Assembly (NCBI GenBank): GCA_900142905.1
Contig: FSRV01000002.1
Coordinates: 3,534,001-3,598,000 of the forward strand
Length of the DNA stretch: 64,000 bases
Origin: Burkholderia sp. GAS332
GTDB lineage: Bacteria; Pseudomonadota; Gammaproteobacteria; Burkholderiales; Burkholderiaceae
Direction of reading: 5' to 3'
This document shows, piece by piece, positions 18,407 through 28,325 of this stretch. Under the pieces are notes generated by a model that was given only the letters and a program-made list of their open reading frames with translations, searched no databases and was not told the DNA's origin. The position numbers were made by a program, and so were the translations under genes. The first letter of the stretch is position 1. The number at the start of each line of letters is the position of its first letter.

Positions 18407-20626
18407 ATGTCGCATGCACTGCCCGACCGGCTTCTGCCCGGCTCGCCCTATCCGCTCGGCGCCAGCTGGGACGGCCTCGGGGTCAACTTTGCGGTGTTCT
18501 CGGCGAATGCGCAGAAAATCGAACTTTGCCTGTTCGATCCCACCGGCCGCAAGGAGATGAGGCGCTTCACGCTGCCCGAGTGCACCGACGAAGTCTGGCA
18601 CGGCTATTTGCCCAACGCGCACCCCGGCACGGCGTACGGCTTTCGCGCGCATGGACCGTATCAGCCGCAGCATGGGCATCGCTTTAATCCGCACAAGTTA
18701 TTGCTCGATCCGTATGCACGCAAACTGGTTGGGCAGTTTCGCTGGTCCGACGCGCTGTTTGGGTATCGCGTGCATTCGAATCGCGCCGACCTGTCCATCG
18801 ACCGGCGCGATTCGGCGCCGGCCATGCCGAAGTGCGTCGTGATCGACGAAGCCTTCGACTGGTCGCACGACAAGCGTCCGAATGTGCCGTGGGGCGAAAC
18901 GATCGTCTACGAGGCACATGTGCGCGGCGTGTCGATGTTGCGGCCCGATTTGCGGCAGCACGAACGTGGCACGTTCGCCGCACTGGCTTCGCCGGAGTTC
19001 ATCGAGCATTTACTGAAACTCGGCGTGACCGCCGTCGAATTACTGCCCGTGCATGCGTTCCTGAACGACCGCTTTCTGGTGGAGCGCGGGCTGCGTAACT
19101 ACTGGGGTTACAACACCGCGGCATTCTTTGCACCGGAGCCGTCGTATCTGAGCACACACCGGCTCGACGAAATGCGCATCGCCGTGCGGCAGTTGCATGC
19201 GGCCGGCATCGAAGTGATTCTCGACGTGGTCTACAACCACACCTGCGAAGGCAACGAGATGGGGCCGACCGTCTCATGGCGCGGCCTCGACAACGCCAGC
19301 TACTACCGCCTGATTCCCGGCGACGAACGCCACAATATTAACGACACCGGCTGCGGCAACACCGTGAACCTGCCGCATCCGCGTGTCCTGCAGATGGTGA
19401 CGGATTCGCTGCGCTACTGGTCGACGAAGTTCAATATCGACGGCTTCCGCTTCGATCTCGGCGTGACGCTCGGCCGCGAACTGCATGGCTTCGATCCCGG
19501 CTCCGGCTTCTTCGACGCATTGCGCCAGGACCCGATCCTGTCGCAACGCAAACTGATTTCCGAGCCATGGGACATCGGCCCAGGCGGTTACCAACTCGGC
19601 AATCATCCGCCAGGCTTCGCCGAATGGAACGATCGCTTCCGCGACACCGTGCGCCGCTTCTGGCGCGGTGACGCGGGCCTGCGCCCCGATCTCGCTGCGC
19701 GTCTGACCGGTTCCGCCGATCTGTTCAACCGGCGTTTCAGGAAGCCGTGGGCATCGGTCAACTTCGTCACGTCACATGACGGTTTTACGCTCGCCGATGT
19801 CACCGCGTACGAGCACAAGCACAACGAGGCGAATCGCGAAGACAACAACGACGGGCACAACGAAAACTGCAGTCGCAATTGGGGTGTAGAGGGTCCCACC
19901 GACGATCCGGCCATCCTCGAAACCCGCAAGCGCGTGGCCCGCTCGCTGATCGCCACGCTGCTGATGGCGCTCGGCACGCCCATGATGCTGGCAGGCGATG
20001 AATCGCTGCGTACGCAGAACGGTAACAACAATGCGTACTGCCAGGATAACGAACTATCATGGCTTGACTGGGAGCGCGCGGAGTCACGCGACGGACGCGA
20101 GATGACCGCGTTCGTCGCGCGCGTGATCGCACTGCGCAAACAGCATCCGCTGCTTCGCGAAACGCGCTTTCTGTTCGGGGACCGCGAAGTGTTGCCGGGC
20201 CTGTTCGATGTCGGCTGGTTCGATCAACACGGCGACCCACTCACCATCGAAGCCTGGCAGGACCCCGAGGGCCGCGCGTTCACACTGCGGCGCGCAGGTC
20301 CAGGTTTGAATGGCGAAACGGAAGTATTGTTGATGATGCTCAACGCGGCGGACGAAACGCTGCGTTTTACGCCACCCGCGCCACACCTGGAATGGCGTGT
20401 GCTGCTAGATACGGCGGAGCCGGAAAGCGCACCGCACCGGTTGGCGGTGGCAGAAGTCGAAGTGGCCGCGCATAGCCTCGTGATGCTGGCGGCGCAACCC
20501 GTCGGCGAAGCGGATTGGCAGGCGGGCTGGAAGGCCGGCGCGGAGCACGGGCCGCGGCTGTTGACCGCGCTGCCGCCCGACCCGGGTGCGCACCCGCCGA
20601 GCAGCGATACGTCGCCGACCACGTAG
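18407..20626 (+). CDS. glgX: glycogen debranching enzyme
   Basis: Isoamylase-type debranching enzyme (GH13_11), 739 residues, which hydrolyses alpha-1,6 links in glucan. The start at 18407 is chosen because a strong AAGGAAGGGG site lies just before it and the protein then begins MSHALPDRLLPGSPYPLGA, as in relatives; a start 48 bases upstream has no site. CBM48 is at about 15-110. The GH13 catalytic residues are D350 (GFRFDLGVTLG), E386 (LISEPWD) and D458 (TSHDGFTL). It lies 98 bases after glgB and 30 before treZ. In TreY/TreZ clusters this enzyme (TreX in archaea) linearises glucan for trehalose formation. Confidence 0.95.
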   Translation: MSHALPDRLLPGSPYPLGASWDGLGVNFAVFSANAQKIELCLFDPTGRKEMRRFTLPECTDEVWHGYLPNAHPGTAYGFRAHGPYQPQHGHRFNPHKLLLDPYARKLVGQFRWSDALFGYRVHSNRADLSIDRRDSAPAMPKCVVIDEAFDWSHDKRPNVPWGETIVYEAHVRGVSMLRPDLRQHERGTFAALASPEFIEHLLKLGVTAVELLPVHAFLNDRFLVERGLRNYWGYNTAAFFAPEPSYLSTHRLDEMRIAVRQLHAAGIEVILDVVYNHTCEGNEMGPTVSWRGLDNASYYRLIPGDERHNINDTGCGNTVNLPHPRVLQMVTDSLRYWSTKFNIDGFRFDLGVTLGRELHGFDPGSGFFDALRQDPILSQRKLISEPWDIGPGGYQLGNHPPGFAEWNDRFRDTVRRFWRGDAGLRPDLAARLTGSADLFNRRFRKPWASVNFVTSHDGFTLADVTAYEHKHNEANREDNNDGHNENCSRNWGVEGPTDDPAILETRKRVARSLIATLLMALGTPMMLAGDESLRTQNGNNNAYCQDNELSWLDWERAESRDGREMTAFVARVIALRKQHPLLRETRFLFGDREVLPGLFDVGWFDQHGDPLTIEAWQDPEGRAFTLRRAGPGLNGETEVLLMMLNAADETLRFTPPAPHLEWRVLLDTAEPESAPHRLAVAEVEVAAHSLVMLAAQPVGEADWQAGWKAGAEHGPRLLTALPPDPGAHPPSSDTSPTT

Positions 20627-20656
20627 GCGGGAAGCAAAACCGAATGGTGATGAATC

Positions 20657-22576
20657 ATGTCCGAAAGTCCGATTGATCCTCACGCGCATCATCACGCGCA
20701 TTGCCTGCCGTTCAGCGCACAGTTGCTGGGCGCGACGGGCGCGAACCCGCGCACGCGGTTTCGTTTCTGGGCGCCTTCGTGCAAGACCGCCCAGGTGGAA
20801 ATCGAAAACGGACCCGCCCAAGGCGCGCATGACATGACACCCGCCGGCAACGGCTGGTTCGAAGCGACCGTCGACAGCGGCGCGGGCACGCTGTATCGCT
20901 TCCGGCTCGATGGCGAGCAGGCGGTACCCGATCCTGCGTCGCGCTTCCAGCCGCAGGACGTGCACGGCCCGAGCGAAGTGATCGATCCGCGCGCGTATCG
21001 CTGGGAACACACCAACTGGCACGGCCGCCCGTGGGAAGAAACGGTGTTGTACGAGTTGCACGTCGGCGCAATGGGCGGCTATGCGGGTGTGCAGAAACGT
21101 TTGCCCATACTTGCGGCGCTCGGCGTGACGGCCATCGAATTGATGCCCGTGAATGACTTTCCGGGCAAACACAATTGGGGCTACGACGGCGTGCTGCCGT
21201 ATGCACCCGATTCCGCGTACGGCCGTCCCGAAGAACTGAAGGCGCTGGTCGACACCGCGCACGGCCTCGGCTTGATGGTGTTTCTCGACGTGGTCTACAA
21301 CCACTTCGGCCCGGACGGTAATTATCTGCACAAGTACGCCCGCTCGTTTTTCCGCGAGGACACGCACACGCCGTGGGGCCCCGCCATCGATTTCAACCGC
21401 AGTGAAGTGAGCGACTTCTTCATCGACAACGCCGTGTACTGGATCAATGAATACCGCCTCGACGGCCTGCGTTTCGATGCGGTGCATGCCATCGGCGATC
21501 ATGCCTGGCTGCGCGAATTGTCCGACCATATCCGCACGAAAGTGCAGCACGGGCGGCACGTGCATCTGGTGCTGGAAAACGAACACAACAGCGCGAGCCT
21601 GCTGGAAACGCATTTCGACGCGCAGTGGAACGACGACGCGCACAACACGCTGCACGTGCTGCTGACGGGCGAAACCGAAGGCTATTACCACGCCTACGAA
21701 GACCAGCCGATCCGCCGGCTTGCGCGTGTGTTGTCAGAAGGCTTCGCGTATCAGGGCGACCCATCGCCCATTCACGACGGTGCGCCGCGTGGCGAATCGA
21801 GTGGACATCTGCCGCCCACCTCGTTCGTGATGTTCTTGCAGAATCACGATCAGGTCGGCAATCGCGCATTGGGCGAACGCCTGCGCAAGCTGACATCGGA
21901 CGATGCCTTGCGCGCCGCCACCGGTTTGCTGTTGCTGTCGCCGCAAATCCCCCTGTTGTTCATGGACGAGGAATACGGTTCAACCCAGCCGTTCCTGTTT
22001 TTCACCGACTACACCGGCGAGCTCGCCGACGCCGTGCGCGAAGGACGGCGCCGCGAATTCGCCCGCTTTTCGGCGTTCAGCGACGAAAAGCGTCGCGCGC
22101 AGATTCCCGATCCGAACGACGTGAAGACCTTTGCCGCATCGTCACCGCCGGAGCCGGTTCAAGGTCCCGCTGCGGATGACGACGCGAAAGACCGCCTCGA
22201 CTGGATGCACTTCTACAAATCCGCGCTCGCCGTGCGAGCGAAGCTGATCACGCCGCGCCTGAAACATGCCAAAGCGCTCGGCTCGACCGTGCTGACCGCC
22301 GCAAACGGCGGCAACGCCAACGCGCTGATCGCCCGCTGGAAACTCGGCGACGGCGAGACCTTATCGATCGCATTGAATCTCTCGAAGGAGAACGTGGCGT
22401 TCCCCGATCTGCCTGCCGGCAAAGTGATTTTCGAAACGCCGCCGCGCGTACGCGAGCAGGTCGACGCCAAGGCGTTGCCGTCGTACGCGTTTGTCGCGTG
22501 GATGACCGGCGACGTCAGCGACTATGCCATCGGCCACGATGCTCGCATCGTGGGCCAACAGGAGCGCCACGCGTGA
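20657..22576 (+). CDS. treZ: malto-oligosyltrehalose trehalohydrolase
   Basis: TreZ (GH13_10), 639 residues, which cuts trehalose off the maltooligosyl-trehalose made by TreY. An N-terminal beta-sandwich (about 20-105, FWAPSCKTAQVEIENG) precedes the barrel. Catalytic residues are D274 (GLRFDAVHAIGDH), E307 (LVLENEHN) and D398 (LQNHDQVGN); the NHDQVGN block is characteristic of TreZ. The stop overlaps the malQ GTG start by four bases. Full length. Confidence 0.95.
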   Translation: MSESPIDPHAHHHAHCLPFSAQLLGATGANPRTRFRFWAPSCKTAQVEIENGPAQGAHDMTPAGNGWFEATVDSGAGTLYRFRLDGEQAVPDPASRFQPQDVHGPSEVIDPRAYRWEHTNWHGRPWEETVLYELHVGAMGGYAGVQKRLPILAALGVTAIELMPVNDFPGKHNWGYDGVLPYAPDSAYGRPEELKALVDTAHGLGLMVFLDVVYNHFGPDGNYLHKYARSFFREDTHTPWGPAIDFNRSEVSDFFIDNAVYWINEYRLDGLRFDAVHAIGDHAWLRELSDHIRTKVQHGRHVHLVLENEHNSASLLETHFDAQWNDDAHNTLHVLLTGETEGYYHAYEDQPIRRLARVLSEGFAYQGDPSPIHDGAPRGESSGHLPPTSFVMFLQNHDQVGNRALGERLRKLTSDDALRAATGLLLLSPQIPLLFMDEEYGSTQPFLFFTDYTGELADAVREGRRREFARFSAFSDEKRRAQIPDPNDVKTFAASSPPEPVQGPAADDDAKDRLDWMHFYKSALAVRAKLITPRLKHAKALGSTVLTAANGGNANALIARWKLGDGETLSIALNLSKENVAFPDLPAGKVIFETPPRVREQVDAKALPSYAFVAWMTGDVSDYAIGHDARIVGQQERHA

Positions 22577-24774
22577 GTGCTACCCGACGTCCAAACGATA
22601 CGATCGTGACCCTTGCCAAACGCGCCGGCTTCGAGGTCGAGTGGCGGGATGCGCACCATACGACGCAGCATGTGCCGGAGAGCACGCTCACCGTGCTGCT
22701 CGAACGGATGGGTTTGCCGTGCGGCAACGCCACGCAAATCCGGCACAGCGCGGCCGCGCTCGAAGCCGAACTGTCCGGCCGCAAACTACCGCCGTTGATG
22801 ACCGCTGAAGTCGAACGCGGCATCGCGCTGCCTGCCGCGGCGATCAAATCCGGCAGTCACTATCGGATCGAACTCGAAAGCGGCTCGATCATCGACGGCC
22901 GTTTCACGGCGCCCAAAGGCGAGGAAGCGCTGCTCGCACCGATCGACGAACCCGGCTATCACACGCTGGTGATCAACGAGCAACACGTGACCTTGGCCGT
23001 GGCGCCGTCACGCTGCTATACCGTCGCCGACGCATGGCGCACGCTGCACGATGGAGCCGCGGCGCAAACGCCGCCGCTGTGGGGCATTGCCGCGCAGTTG
23101 TACGGCTTGCGCCGCAAGGGCGATGGCGGTATCGGCGACTATACGGCGCTCGCGCAAATGGCAATTGAAAGCGCGAAGCGCGGCGCGCATGCGCTCGCCG
23201 TCAGTCCGACGCACGCGATGTTCAGCGCCGAGCCGAATCGCTTCAGTCCGTATTCGCCGTCGTCGCGTTTGTGGCTGAACGTCACGCATATCGATCCCGC
23301 CGCGGTGTTCGGCGCGGACGCCGCACGCGCCGCGCTCGATACCGCGCAGGGCACCGGCGCCTGGTCGGCGCTCGAAGACTTGCCGCTAATCGATTGGCCG
23401 AACGCGGTCGTGCTGAAGCTAAAGGTTTTACGCGTGCTGTACGAGAACTTCTGCAAACAGGAACGCGCACACGACACACCGCGCGCGCTCGAATTTCATG
23501 GCTTCTGCGAACGTGCCGGCCGCGCGCTGGAAGATCACGCGCGTTTCGAAGCGCTGCAGGCGGTGCAGTTGGCTCAAACGGGCGGCGATGGTCACTGGCG
23601 CAATTGGCCTGAGGCATTGCGCGATCCGCGCAGCCCGGAAGTTGAAGCCTTTGCCGAAGCGCATCGGCATGAAGTCGATTTTCATCTGTTTCTGCAATGG
23701 CTCGCCGCCAAGGGTTTGTCGCACGCGCAGCATGCCGCGACCGACGCCGGGATGGCCGTCGGCCTGATCGCCGATCTGGCCGTCGGCTGCGATAGCGCCG
23801 GCAGCCATGCATGGTCGTACCGTGACGACATGCTGCAAGGTATTTCAGTGGGCGCACCGCCCGATCTGTTCAACCAGGCCGGACAGGCATGGGGGCTTAC
23901 CACCTTCTCGCCACGCGCGATGCGCACGCAGGGCTTCTCCGCGTTCATCGACATGCTGCGCGCGGCGTTCGCGCATGCGGGTGGCATCCGCATCGACCAC
24001 ATCCTCGGTTTGCGGCGCCTGTGGCTCGTGCCCGAAGGCGAGAGCGCGCGTAACGGCGCCTATCTGCGCTATCCGCTCGAAGACCTGCTGCGGCTGATCG
24101 CGCTCGAATCGTGGCGGCATCGCGCGATCGTGATCGGCGAAGATCTCGGCACCGTGCCGCCCGGTTTTCGCGAGCGGCTCGACGAGCACGGTCTCGCCGG
24201 CATTCGCGTCCTGTGGTTTGAAAACGCGGAAGGCGGCAAGGGCTTCAAGCCACCGTACGCGTGGGACCGCAACGCAGTCGGCACCACGACCACCCACGAT
24301 CTGCCGACCGTGGCGGGCTGGTGGCGCGGCAGCGACATCACGTGGCGCAACCGGATCGGCCAGACGATGGCGCGCGCCGACGGCCGCGACGCGGAAGAAG
24401 TGGCGCAGGAGGAACGCGCCGCCGACCGCGCTCTGTTATGGCGTGCGTTCCAGCAAGCCGGTGTCGCCGCGCCGGACGTGCAAGCGCCGCCGCCCGACAA
24501 GGCGCCCGTGGATGAAGCGCTCGCCTTCGTCGCCGCGACGCCTGAGCCGCTCGTCACTTTCCCGCTCGAAGATTTGCTCGCGTTGGTCGAGCAGCCGAAT
24601 CTGCCCGGCTCGATCGACGAGCATCCGAACTGGCGCCGCCGCGTGAGCTTGCCCATCGACGAATTGTTCGACGACGACACCTTTAGCGATCGTCTGCTGG
24701 CCGTCGACCGCGCGCGCCGCGGCGCAACGGTTCCTGCTTCTTCCCATGCTTCTTCGGAGCCTGATACGCCATGA
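22573..24774 (+). CDS. malQ: 4-alpha-glucanotransferase (amylomaltase)
   Basis: GH77 4-alpha-glucanotransferase, 733 residues from the GTG at 22573, which overlaps the treZ stop (GTGA). The enzyme moves maltodextrin segments between chains, recycling short oligosaccharides that TreY and GlgX leave behind. It has an N-terminal extension of about 160 residues like E. coli MalQ, then the GH77 barrel. Catalytic residues are nucleophile D475 (IRIDHILGLRRLW), E523 (VIGEDLGTVP) and D576 (TTTHDLPTVAGWW). The stop overlaps the treY ATG by four bases. The three genes treZ-malQ-treY are therefore tightly coupled. Confidence 0.95.
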   Translation: MSATRRPNDTIVTLAKRAGFEVEWRDAHHTTQHVPESTLTVLLERMGLPCGNATQIRHSAAALEAELSGRKLPPLMTAEVERGIALPAAAIKSGSHYRIELESGSIIDGRFTAPKGEEALLAPIDEPGYHTLVINEQHVTLAVAPSRCYTVADAWRTLHDGAAAQTPPLWGIAAQLYGLRRKGDGGIGDYTALAQMAIESAKRGAHALAVSPTHAMFSAEPNRFSPYSPSSRLWLNVTHIDPAAVFGADAARAALDTAQGTGAWSALEDLPLIDWPNAVVLKLKVLRVLYENFCKQERAHDTPRALEFHGFCERAGRALEDHARFEALQAVQLAQTGGDGHWRNWPEALRDPRSPEVEAFAEAHRHEVDFHLFLQWLAAKGLSHAQHAATDAGMAVGLIADLAVGCDSAGSHAWSYRDDMLQGISVGAPPDLFNQAGQAWGLTTFSPRAMRTQGFSAFIDMLRAAFAHAGGIRIDHILGLRRLWLVPEGESARNGAYLRYPLEDLLRLIALESWRHRAIVIGEDLGTVPPGFRERLDEHGLAGIRVLWFENAEGGKGFKPPYAWDRNAVGTTTTHDLPTVAGWWRGSDITWRNRIGQTMARADGRDAEEVAQEERAADRALLWRAFQQAGVAAPDVQAPPPDKAPVDEALAFVAATPEPLVTFPLEDLLALVEQPNLPGSIDEHPNWRRRVSLPIDELFDDDTFSDRLLAVDRARRGATVPASSHASSEPDTP

Positions 24775-27632
24775 CCGTCCCGCGCTCCACGCTTCGCCTC
24801 CAATTCCATCGAGGCTTTACCTTCGACGATGCCGCGAAGCATGTCGACTACTTCGCCGCACTCGGCATCAGCCACGTGTACGCGTCGCCGATCACCACCG
24901 CCGAGCCGGGCTCGATGCACGGCTACGATACCGTCGACTACACCCAGGTCAACGCCGAATACGGCGGCGAGGCGGGCTTGAAACGCCTCGTCGACAAGCT
25001 GCGCGCGCACAACATGGGGCTGATCGTCGACGTGGTGCCGAACCACATGGGTGTCGGCGGTTCGAGCAATGCGTGGTGGCTCGACATCCTCGAATGGGGC
25101 CGGCACAGCGCGTACGCGCGCCATTTCGATGTCGACTGGCACTCGCCCGACCCGGCCTTGCGCGGCAAGGTGCTGGTGCCGACCCTCGGCGCGCCGTACG
25201 GCGAGGAGCTCGCGGCTGGCCGGATCGCGCTGCATTTTGCGGCCGACAGTGGGCGCTTTTATATCGGCTACGGGTCGCATGTGTTTCCGGTGTGTCCGAC
25301 CGACTACGCGACGATTCTGCAAAGCGCCGACCGCGCCGATCTCAGCGCGCTCGCCGAACGTTTCCAGGGGCTGACGACACAGCCGGCCGATCAACCGCGC
25401 GCCGTCGAAGGGCGCGACATGCTGCGCGAGTTCGTCGCGCAAAACGGCGCCTCGGCGATCGAACTGGTGCTGGAAGCGTATGCGCCCGCGGATCCGGTGA
25501 CGCGTGACCGTTTGCATCGATTGATCGAACGGCAGCACTTCCGCCTCGCGTGGTGGCGCACCGCGTCGGACGATGTGAACTGGCGGCGTTTCTTCGATAT
25601 CTCGACGCTGGCCGGCGTGCGTGTGGAGCGGCCCGAGGTGTTCGAGGCCGTGCATGCGCTGATTTTCCGCCTGTATCAGGAAGGCGTGGTGGATGGGTTG
25701 CGGATCGACCATGTGGACGGTCTTGCTGAGCCGCGTGAGTATTGTCAGCGTCTGCGGCAACGCCTCACCGAATTGCGCGACACTGCGCCGTATGTGGTCG
25801 TCGAGAAAATCCTCGGCCGCGGCGAGCCGCTGCGTGACGATTGGCCTGTGGACGGCACGACCGGCTACGATTTCATGAACGACGTGGGCGCGCTACTGCA
25901 CGATCCAGCCGGCGCTGAGACGCTTGCGCAAACGTGGGCCGAACTCACCGGCCGTAGCCCGCGATTCGCCGACGAAGCCTTGGCCGCGCGCCGCAAGATT
26001 CTCACGGAGAACCTCTCGGCGGAACTGGATCGCGCTGCGCGTGCGCTGCATCGGATTGCCCGCGATTCGCTGACGACGCGCGATTTCACCTTCACCGCGC
26101 TGCGGCGCGTGCTGGCCGAACTGGTCGTGCATTTTCCTGTGTATCGGATCTATCCACAGAACGGGCTGCGCAGCGCCGCCGATAACGTGTATTTCGAGCA
26201 GGCGCTGGCAGGCGCGAGACAGACGCTTTCACGCGCGGACTATGAGGTGCTCGACCGCGTGAACGCGTGGCTTGGTGGCAGCGCCGAGGAAGTGCCGAAT
26301 GCACGCGGCAATGCGCAATCGCAGCAGCAGGGTCCGAATGGCGCACCGCCGAGTCATGCGGGTTCCGCGCGGCGCACCGCGCAGACGCTGTTTTCGCAAT
26401 TGACCGCGCCGGTCGCCGCGAAGGCGATTGAAGATACCGCGTGCTATCGCTATGGCCGTTTGCTGTCGCGCAACGAAGTGGGCTCGGACCCTGGCGAGTT
26501 TGCTTTGTCGGTCGAGCAATTTCATGCGGCGAATCTCGGGCGTTCGCAACGCTTTCCTCACGCGATGCTCGCCACGGCCACGCACGACCACAAGCGTGGC
26601 GAAGACGTGCGTGCGCGGCTTGCGGTGTTGAGCGAGATTCCGGATGAATGGAGCGCCACGTTGCACGCGTGGTCGACATTGAACGCACCGCTTCGCCGCG
26701 GGGTTGACGGTGCGGCGATCAGCAGCGTCGGCGACGACACAAGCTACGATTGGGCGCCAGGCCCTGCCGCCGAGGCGATGCTGTATCAGACACTGGTGGG
26801 CTGCTGGCCACCGGATTTAAAGCCGGACGATGAAGCGGGCGTCAAGGAACTGGCCGAGCGTGTCGCGCAATGGCAGTTGAAGGCGCTCCGGGAAGCGAAG
26901 CTGCAGACCAACTGGCTCGCACCCGACGAAGCGTATGAAGCCGGTTGCCGCGATTTCCTCTTCGATATCCTGGCGCCGCAACGGCGCGATGGGTTCCTGC
27001 GCGAGTTGTCCGCGTTCGTCGCGCGGATTGGGCGCGCTGGTGCGCTCAATAGTTTGCAGCAGACGGTGTTGCGACTGACATCGCCTGGGATTCCCGATCT
27101 TTATCAGGGCACTGAATTGTGGGACTTCAGTCTGGTCGATCCTGACAATCGCCGACCCGTCGATTTTGCCAAGCGTGAGGTATGGCTGGTGCAGACACCG
27201 CCTTCGGAGTTTCTGGCAAGCTGGCACGATGGCCGGGTGAAGCTCGCTGTGGTGCAACGCGTGTTGGCGTTGCGCGCGCATTTGCCGGAGTTGCTGAGTC
27301 AGAGTGACTATCTGCCGCTCGAGGTGCGCGGTGCGCATGCGGCGAACGTGATCGCGTTTGCACGGCGGCATGGGAATGCGTGGGCTGTGGTGGTGGCGAG
27401 CCGGCTTGCTGCCGGGTTGCTCGGCGAAGACGGCGATTTGCCGATAGTCGATCCGGCCAAATGGGGCGATACGGCGATCGAAATGCCTGCGGATCTGGCG
27501 GCGCGGGCGTTGTTCGACTGGCTGAGTCCGGCGGCGCCCAAGGTCGACGAAAACGGCTTGCTTTATCTGCGCGATGCGTTGGGCGCAATGCCCATTGCGG
27601 TGTTGGTGGAGGATGGTGTGCCACGCAGTTGA
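24771..27632 (+). CDS. treY: maltooligosyl trehalose synthase
   Basis: TreY (GH13_26), 953 residues, which isomerises the reducing-end linkage of maltodextrin to give maltooligosyl-trehalose, the substrate of TreZ. The N-terminus PRSTLRLQFHRGFTFDDA is typical. Catalytic residues are D313 (LRIDHVDGL), E345 (VVEKILGRGE) and D606 in the THDHKRGEDVRARL block, which is a hallmark of the family. About residues 510-540 hold a low-complexity insertion (NARGNAQSQQQGPNGAPPS) before the block beginning ARRTAQTLFSQL. It ends the glucan/trehalose operon and is followed by a strong terminator. Confidence 0.95.
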   Translation: MTVPRSTLRLQFHRGFTFDDAAKHVDYFAALGISHVYASPITTAEPGSMHGYDTVDYTQVNAEYGGEAGLKRLVDKLRAHNMGLIVDVVPNHMGVGGSSNAWWLDILEWGRHSAYARHFDVDWHSPDPALRGKVLVPTLGAPYGEELAAGRIALHFAADSGRFYIGYGSHVFPVCPTDYATILQSADRADLSALAERFQGLTTQPADQPRAVEGRDMLREFVAQNGASAIELVLEAYAPADPVTRDRLHRLIERQHFRLAWWRTASDDVNWRRFFDISTLAGVRVERPEVFEAVHALIFRLYQEGVVDGLRIDHVDGLAEPREYCQRLRQRLTELRDTAPYVVVEKILGRGEPLRDDWPVDGTTGYDFMNDVGALLHDPAGAETLAQTWAELTGRSPRFADEALAARRKILTENLSAELDRAARALHRIARDSLTTRDFTFTALRRVLAELVVHFPVYRIYPQNGLRSAADNVYFEQALAGARQTLSRADYEVLDRVNAWLGGSAEEVPNARGNAQSQQQGPNGAPPSHAGSARRTAQTLFSQLTAPVAAKAIEDTACYRYGRLLSRNEVGSDPGEFALSVEQFHAANLGRSQRFPHAMLATATHDHKRGEDVRARLAVLSEIPDEWSATLHAWSTLNAPLRRGVDGAAISSVGDDTSYDWAPGPAAEAMLYQTLVGCWPPDLKPDDEAGVKELAERVAQWQLKALREAKLQTNWLAPDEAYEAGCRDFLFDILAPQRRDGFLRELSAFVARIGRAGALNSLQQTVLRLTSPGIPDLYQGTELWDFSLVDPDNRRPVDFAKREVWLVQTPPSEFLASWHDGRVKLAVVQRVLALRAHLPELLSQSDYLPLEVRGAHAANVIAFARRHGNAWAVVVASRLAAGLLGEDGDLPIVDPAKWGDTAIEMPADLAARALFDWLSPAAPKVDENGLLYLRDALGAMPIAVLVEDGVPRS

Positions 27633-27655
27633 TCTGTGATTTGTCGAAGGTTGAA

Positions 27656-27692
27656 GGCGGCTCAAGCACACACGCTTTAGCCGCCCTTTTTT
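27656..27692 (+). terminator. intrinsic terminator of the glucan/trehalose operon
   Basis: GGCGGCT (from 27656) pairs with AGCCGCC before a run of T (27687-27692), with a short inner AGC/GCT pairing. It lies 24 bases after the treY stop and also close to the end of the convergent SnoaL-like gene. Confidence 0.85.
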
Positions 27693-27715
27693 ATCGACTC
27701 ATTCAAGGCGATGCA

Positions 27716-28165
27716 TCATCCCGCTGAGCCGCCTTGCTGCGCACGTTTGACTGCCTCGGCCACCTGCTCCGCCACCCGCCGTGTGTCCCAATACACCTGC
27801 CCTTTGTACATCCGGTCACCACGCAAGTTGAAGCGGTCGACACCCTGCCACTTCAGCACCTGCCCGGCTACGGTGGCTGATGCCTGCCATTCGATCATGA
27901 CGGCGTCGCCGGTGGGCGCCCATTGGAGGACATCTACCTTCAAGTCCGGGAGTTGGGTTAGGACCTGACGGAAGTGTTCGATTACGCCAGCCCTGTTGGC
28001 CGGTTCCGTCATGGGTGGGATCAGGTTCTGTGTGTCCTCGTGCATGAGATCTTCGAGGTTATCGGCCACGGGGTTTTGCCACTCCGAGGCGAAGCGTTGC
28101 ACTGCTGTCCGGGCATTGGCTAACTGCTCCGCGGTCGGCGGGAGATATTTTTCTGCTGACGTCAT
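27716..28165 (-). CDS. SnoaL/NTF2-like protein
   Basis: Protein of the NTF2-like superfamily (SnoaL-like polyketide cyclase fold), 149 residues from the ATG at 28165, which has a CAGGAG site. The earlier in-frame Met 35 codons upstream lies inside the divergent regulatory region. Conserved features: an N-terminal helix (TAVQRFASEWQNP), LEDLMHEDTQNLIPPM, IEHFRQVLTQLPDLKVDV and a final strand stretch VDRFNLRGDRMYKGQVYWD. Function is unknown; small-molecule binding or turnover is typical. It is divergent from the TetR regulator across a 160-base gap holding a palindrome, so it is the likely regulated target. Confidence 0.8.
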   Translation of the reverse strand: MTSAEKYLPPTAEQLANARTAVQRFASEWQNPVADNLEDLMHEDTQNLIPPMTEPANRAGVIEHFRQVLTQLPDLKVDVLQWAPTGDAVMIEWQASATVAGQVLKWQGVDRFNLRGDRMYKGQVYWDTRRVAEQVAEAVKRAQQGGSAG

Positions 28166-28259
28166 GTGGGTTTGCTCCTGAATGGGTTGCTTACCTACGG
28201 TGTTGTTTGCCCCTATGTCCAAGCCGCAGCCAAAGGCAATCCAAACATACAACACGATT

Positions 28260-28289
28260 TTCACATACACCGTGTATGTATACTACAAT
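28260..28289 (+). promoter_or_regulatory. tetR promoter with overlapping 17-bp operator
   Basis: A candidate promoter for the tetR-type gene: -35 TTCACA (28260-28265), 18-base spacer, -10 TACAAT (28284-28289). Inside the spacer is a perfect inverted repeat of 8+1+8 bases, ACATACAC-C-GTGTATGT (28263-28279). Its position blocks the promoter and lies upstream of the divergent SnoaL-like gene, the expected arrangement for a TetR operator. Binding is inferred. Confidence 0.7.
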
Positions 28290-28325
28290 CAGAATGTGAA
28301 AAATCAAGGGATAAAAACGCACCCT

